Shown here: one piece after another, positions 60,397-64,000 of the stretch
Layout of the letters: the number at the start of each line of letters is the position of its first letter
How positions within the stretch are numbered: the stretch's first letter is position 1
NCBI RefSeq assembly: GCF_014066305.1
Contig: NW_023501086.1
Location: 62,001-126,000 of the forward strand
Origin: Letharia columbiana
Lineage: Eukaryota; Ascomycota; Lecanoromycetes; Lecanorales; Parmeliaceae
Length of the DNA stretch: 64,000 bases
Direction of reading: 5' to 3'
Translations under genes and position numbers: made by a program
The notes under the pieces: generated by a model
What the model was told of the DNA's origin: nothing
Seen by the model: only the letters and a program-made list of their open reading frames with translations
Database searches by the model: none

Positions 60397-62668
60397 TATA
60401 TTACTATATTATTTTCGATATTTTAAATTAAAAATTAATCTTTTCTAATTAGTATTATAGTTAATAATTATATATTTAAAAGTATATAATAACGCTAATA
60501 TAGAATTAGTATTTAATTTTATTAATTTAAAACTTTAATTAGCTTAGCTATTAACGCTTTTCTACTTAATATAATATATATTTTATTTACTTTAATATTA
60601 ATACTTATTTATTATTATATTATTTTAATTATTAGAATTAAAGATTATATTTATTTAATTAATATTTTAATCGTTAGCTATATTAATAAAAGCGTATATT
60701 AATATCTTAAAATTATTAAATTTATTTTATTAGATATTAATATAGAATTAAAATTTAATTTAAATATTTTAATAATTTAATTAGCTAGATTAATTATTAT
60801 TTAAATCTTCTATATATAAAAATTAAATCTTTTATCGCGCTAAGATTATTTTTAAATATTAATATCTTTCTTATTAATATAACTCTCTCTTATTCGAATA
60901 ATATTATAATATCTTTTACTCGAGCGTTAAAATATTAAAGTATCGCGTTCTTCGCTTTTAATTAAATAATATCGTCTTTAAGTTAATATCTTTAATCTTA
61001 TAAAAATAATAACTAATTCGTTATAGGCGAAGGCGAAAAAGAAATAATATCTTCTTCTATTTTTATAATAGAAGAAGAGAAGAGAGTAAGTAGATTAATT
61101 ATAAGCTATATATAGTCTAATATTTAAGAATAACGAATTAATAAAGTTATAATATTAAAATAAAGAGTTCTTTTTATAATTAATAAATATAAAATTAAAT
61201 AGAAATTAGTTAAATTAATAAGATTATCTTTAATAGATATATCGCGTATATAAAGAATATCGAAATATATGAAATATATATAGAATATAGAAGAGAGCGT
61301 ATATATATAGCTATAAATATTTAAAGTATATTTAAAATATAGAAAAAAGCGTTTATATATAGCTCTACGATATATATTAGTAAAAAAGAAATCGATTTTT
61401 TTTTCTAATTAGCTTTTTAATTAATATTTAAACTTAATTTATCTTTAAATAATATTTTATTCTAATAAGATTTTAGTTATATAATATTAATTAGCTCGAT
61501 AATAAATACTTAATATTATTCTTTTCTAATTTACTCTCTTTTTTCTTAAAAATTCTTTTTATTATTATAGTATTTATATTATAATACGCTTATTTATTAT
61601 AATACTATCTATATCTAAAGAAAATAAAATTATTTTCTCTATATTTTATAGTTAAATTAAATTAATAATATTATTTCTATAAAGTAAGTATATATCTAAT
61701 AGCGCTATATCTCTTAATACGATAACTAATTATAATATTAATTATAATTTATTAATATATAATATTATTATCTATTAAAGCTATTAACTCGATAATTATA
61801 AAAACTTAGAAAATTCTTAATAATTTATTAACTATTAATTTAAACTTATTTAAATTATCGAAGTAAAGTAAAAATAAAACTTCGCGAAGATGAAGATTAG
61901 AAGATTATATATGAAGTTTAAAAAGTATAATTATAAATAAGAAAAGTGCGTAGTTATATTAATTATATATATCTAAATTAAATAGTAAATTAATTATATA
62001 TATTAATTATATTATTACTAATTAAACTTTAAAGTTTATATATTAAAAAAAATTTATAAATAGTAGAGATTAATAAATTTAATTATTTTTTAAATTATAT
62101 TTACTCGAGTAGTAAAAAAAATCTTAACTTATATAGCTTTAAAATCGATTAATTTACTTCGAATTTAATTCTCTATATTATATATACTTTAAGAAGCTAT
62201 AAAGATAAAATTAATAAGCGATTTTAATAATATAACTTACTTTTTAATAATTATAAATAAAGAAAATTACTAACTAATATCTAGCGGCTTAATTATATAT
62301 ATTTTATATAAAAAGAATTACTTTATAATTAAAAGATATATAGCTTTTTAGATAATTACGATAAAATATAAGCTTATAAATAATAATATAATATTATTAA
62401 AGTCTAAACGTAGTTTTTACGAAAAGAAAATATATAATAAAAAAAAAAAAAACTATTCTAAGTTAAGAATAAGATATTCTAATTATTATTCTATTTATTA
62501 CGCTTAATTAATAATATTTAATTATTATACTTAATCTAATAACTTTATATATTTTATATTTATAGAATAAAACTTTTTAAATCGATTTAAATATAGATAT
62601 ATACTCGTAAAAATGCTACTACTCTAATAAAAGAGGCTTCTTATTCTAAAATCTATATTAAATTAAAA

Positions 62669-63128
62669 GTTATATTTCTACATTTAATAGCTTTAATTTC
62701 TATAGTTATTATTAATATCGCGATTAAATTTATATAATAATAATACGCCTTTCTTATTAGCGGGTATCTCTATATTTAATAATTTTAATTTCTATAGTTA
62801 TTACTAATATCGCGATTAAATTCGTATAGTAATAATACGCCTTTCTTATTAGCGAGTATCTTTATATTCGATAACTTTAATTTCTATAATTACTATTAAT
62901 ATTGTAATTAAATTTATATAGTAATAATATATCTTTCTTATTAGCGGGTATCTCTACGTTCGATAGCTTTAGTTTCTATAGTTATTATTAATATCGCGAT
63001 TAAATTCGTATAGTAATAATACGTCTTTCTTATTAGCGAGTATCTCTATATTCGATAACTTTAGTTTTAATAGTTACTATTAATATCGCGATTAAATTTA
63101 TATAGTAATAGTATATTTTTCTTATTAA
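62669..63128. repeat. 92-bp tandem array, five units
   Basis: Five head-to-tail copies of exactly 92 bp start at 62,669, 62,761, 62,853, 62,945 and 63,037. Each contains TTTCTATAGTTATTAYTAAT, ATCGCGATTAAATT and a TTTCTTATTAG block; units 2-5 begin CGRGTATCT. The length is constant while C/T and G/A differences are scattered, showing amplification before, or protected from, RIP. Confidence 0.9.
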
Positions 63129-63833
63129 TAAGTATATTAATAATCGTAAATAGCTGAAATATAATAGAAAATAGTAGACGACTCTTAGTAATATTCGATC
63201 TTAAATCTATAGCTTTTTTATCTTATTTAAAAGTAAAGATATTTATATCTAGAATTTAAAATAAGTAAATTTTAATATATAGTTAATAAATATCTAGATA
63301 TAAATCTTCTAATACTTCTCGCTAAGCGTTTAACGCTTAAAAGAAGAATATTAATCTTTAATTACGTTTATATAAATCTTTTAAAAAAAGCTATATATTA
63401 ATAGAAAGTCTTAATTTATATTAATTTTAATTATAAAAATAATTATAATTATAATCTTAAATATAATTAAATATATAAGTTATAAGATTTATTACTAGCT
63501 AATAAATAAAAGATTAAATTCTATTAATTATTCTATTTAGTATTTTATTTATTATAAGAATATAGAGTTATCTTTTAAAAGCGAAACTTTAAAAATAATA
63601 ATCGAATAATATAATATATATATAATATAAAATCTTACGAACTACGCGTTAAAAGAAAAGCTTTAAAATTATAAAATTAATTAAAATTTAATAACGATAA
63701 ATCTCGCGTAAAACTTAAGCTATAGCTCGCGTTAGTAATATATAATAAAAATAATAATAATTAGAAGAATATATTATCTAATTTTTATTAATATTTTAAT
63801 ATTATTAAAGTAAAGGCGATATTTAATAATTTT

Positions 63834-63896
63834 ATTAAAGTAATAACGATATCTATTAAAGTAATAGCGGTATTTATTAAAGTAACGGCGATATCT
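63834..63896. repeat. 21-bp tandem repeat, three units
   Basis: Three copies of ATTAAAGTAAYRRCGRTATYT lie head to tail, with a fourth diverged copy about 31 bp upstream (from 63,803). Confidence 0.75.
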
Positions 63897-64000
63897 AATA
63901 AACGCTTTATTATAACGCTTTTAAATAGATTATTACCTCGCATAATCTAAAATAATATTAACTTTTTTAAGAAGCTATTAATAATAAATTAAATATATAT

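Larger units (their letters stand above)
52691..64000. mobile_element. RIP-degraded transposon block (right side)
   Basis: The base composition switches abruptly at about 52,690 to TpA-rich sequence nearly free of CpA and TpG, as in the left block. No open frame survives. A poly-T tract preceded by poly-A (about 56,760-56,793) may be the 3' end of a minus-strand LINE. The block must derive from repeats, since RIP acts on duplicated DNA, but I cannot assign families to its parts by eye. Confidence 0.7.

Noticed and set aside
62669..63896. CRISPR-like array
   Set aside because: The 92-bp and 21-bp repeats are head to tail with no unique spacers, and the window is fungal.
52691..64000. Specific transposon families in the right AT block (Copia gag near 55,550-56,400, Pogo transposase near 52,850-53,150)
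   Set aside because: Suggestive runs exist, but too many sites are mutated to name motifs by eye; left unassigned.

Overview
This is eukaryotic DNA from a filamentous ascomycete (Pezizomycotina). A Dothideomycete-like fungus is the best guess, but no marker here fixes the class. The evidence is short GT..AG introns (about 45-150 nt) with CTRAY-type branch sites, fungal-type gene families, and two flanking AT blocks with the signature of repeat-induced point mutation (RIP): TpA everywhere, CpA/TpG almost gone, CpG retained.

Layout. (1) Positions 1 to about 16,848 are a RIP-degraded transposon block. Two LINE copies of one family lie head to head. The left copy (minus strand) is interrupted by a 2.27-kb insert carrying a roughly 200-bp tandem array. 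The right copy (plus strand) is interrupted by a complete 6.8-kb Ty3/Gypsy-type LTR retrotransposon with 257-bp LTRs and a 5-bp target duplication. The right LINE ends in a 71-nt poly-A tract. (2) About 16,850-52,690 is a gene island of normal base composition. (3) About 52,690-64,000 is a second RIP block, with no readable genes, a 92-bp tandem array and an imperfect inverted repeat.

Gene island, left to right: a small ABM-fold monooxygenase-like gene (+); a tandem pair of divergent, secreted, cysteine-rich paralogues with the same five-exon structure (+,+); a signal-peptide, single-TM surface protein with an apparent frameshift (+); the spliceosomal DEAH helicase Prp2 (-); ribosomal protein eL19 with its start codon split by an intron (-); a broken DUF3237-like gene (-); GCN1 (-) with one apparent 1-nt frameshift; a DHX29/YLR419W-type helicase (+) divergent from GCN1; an unknown LRR/F-box-like protein with a 3' frameshift (+); a JmjN/JmjC protein (-) rebuilt here as seven exons; then a gene-poor stretch with a possible decayed gene and a membrane-protein fragment at the right AT boundary.

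Functionally the core is housekeeping RNA and translation machinery (splicing helicase, ribosomal protein, Gcn1 stress sensor, translation-type helicase). Next to the transposon-rich DNA lie fast-evolving secreted proteins, a pseudogene with a RIP-type stop, and a JmjC protein whose iron site looks degenerate. Exon coordinates come from reading frame, splice-site phase and family similarity recalled from knowledge; no alignment could be run.
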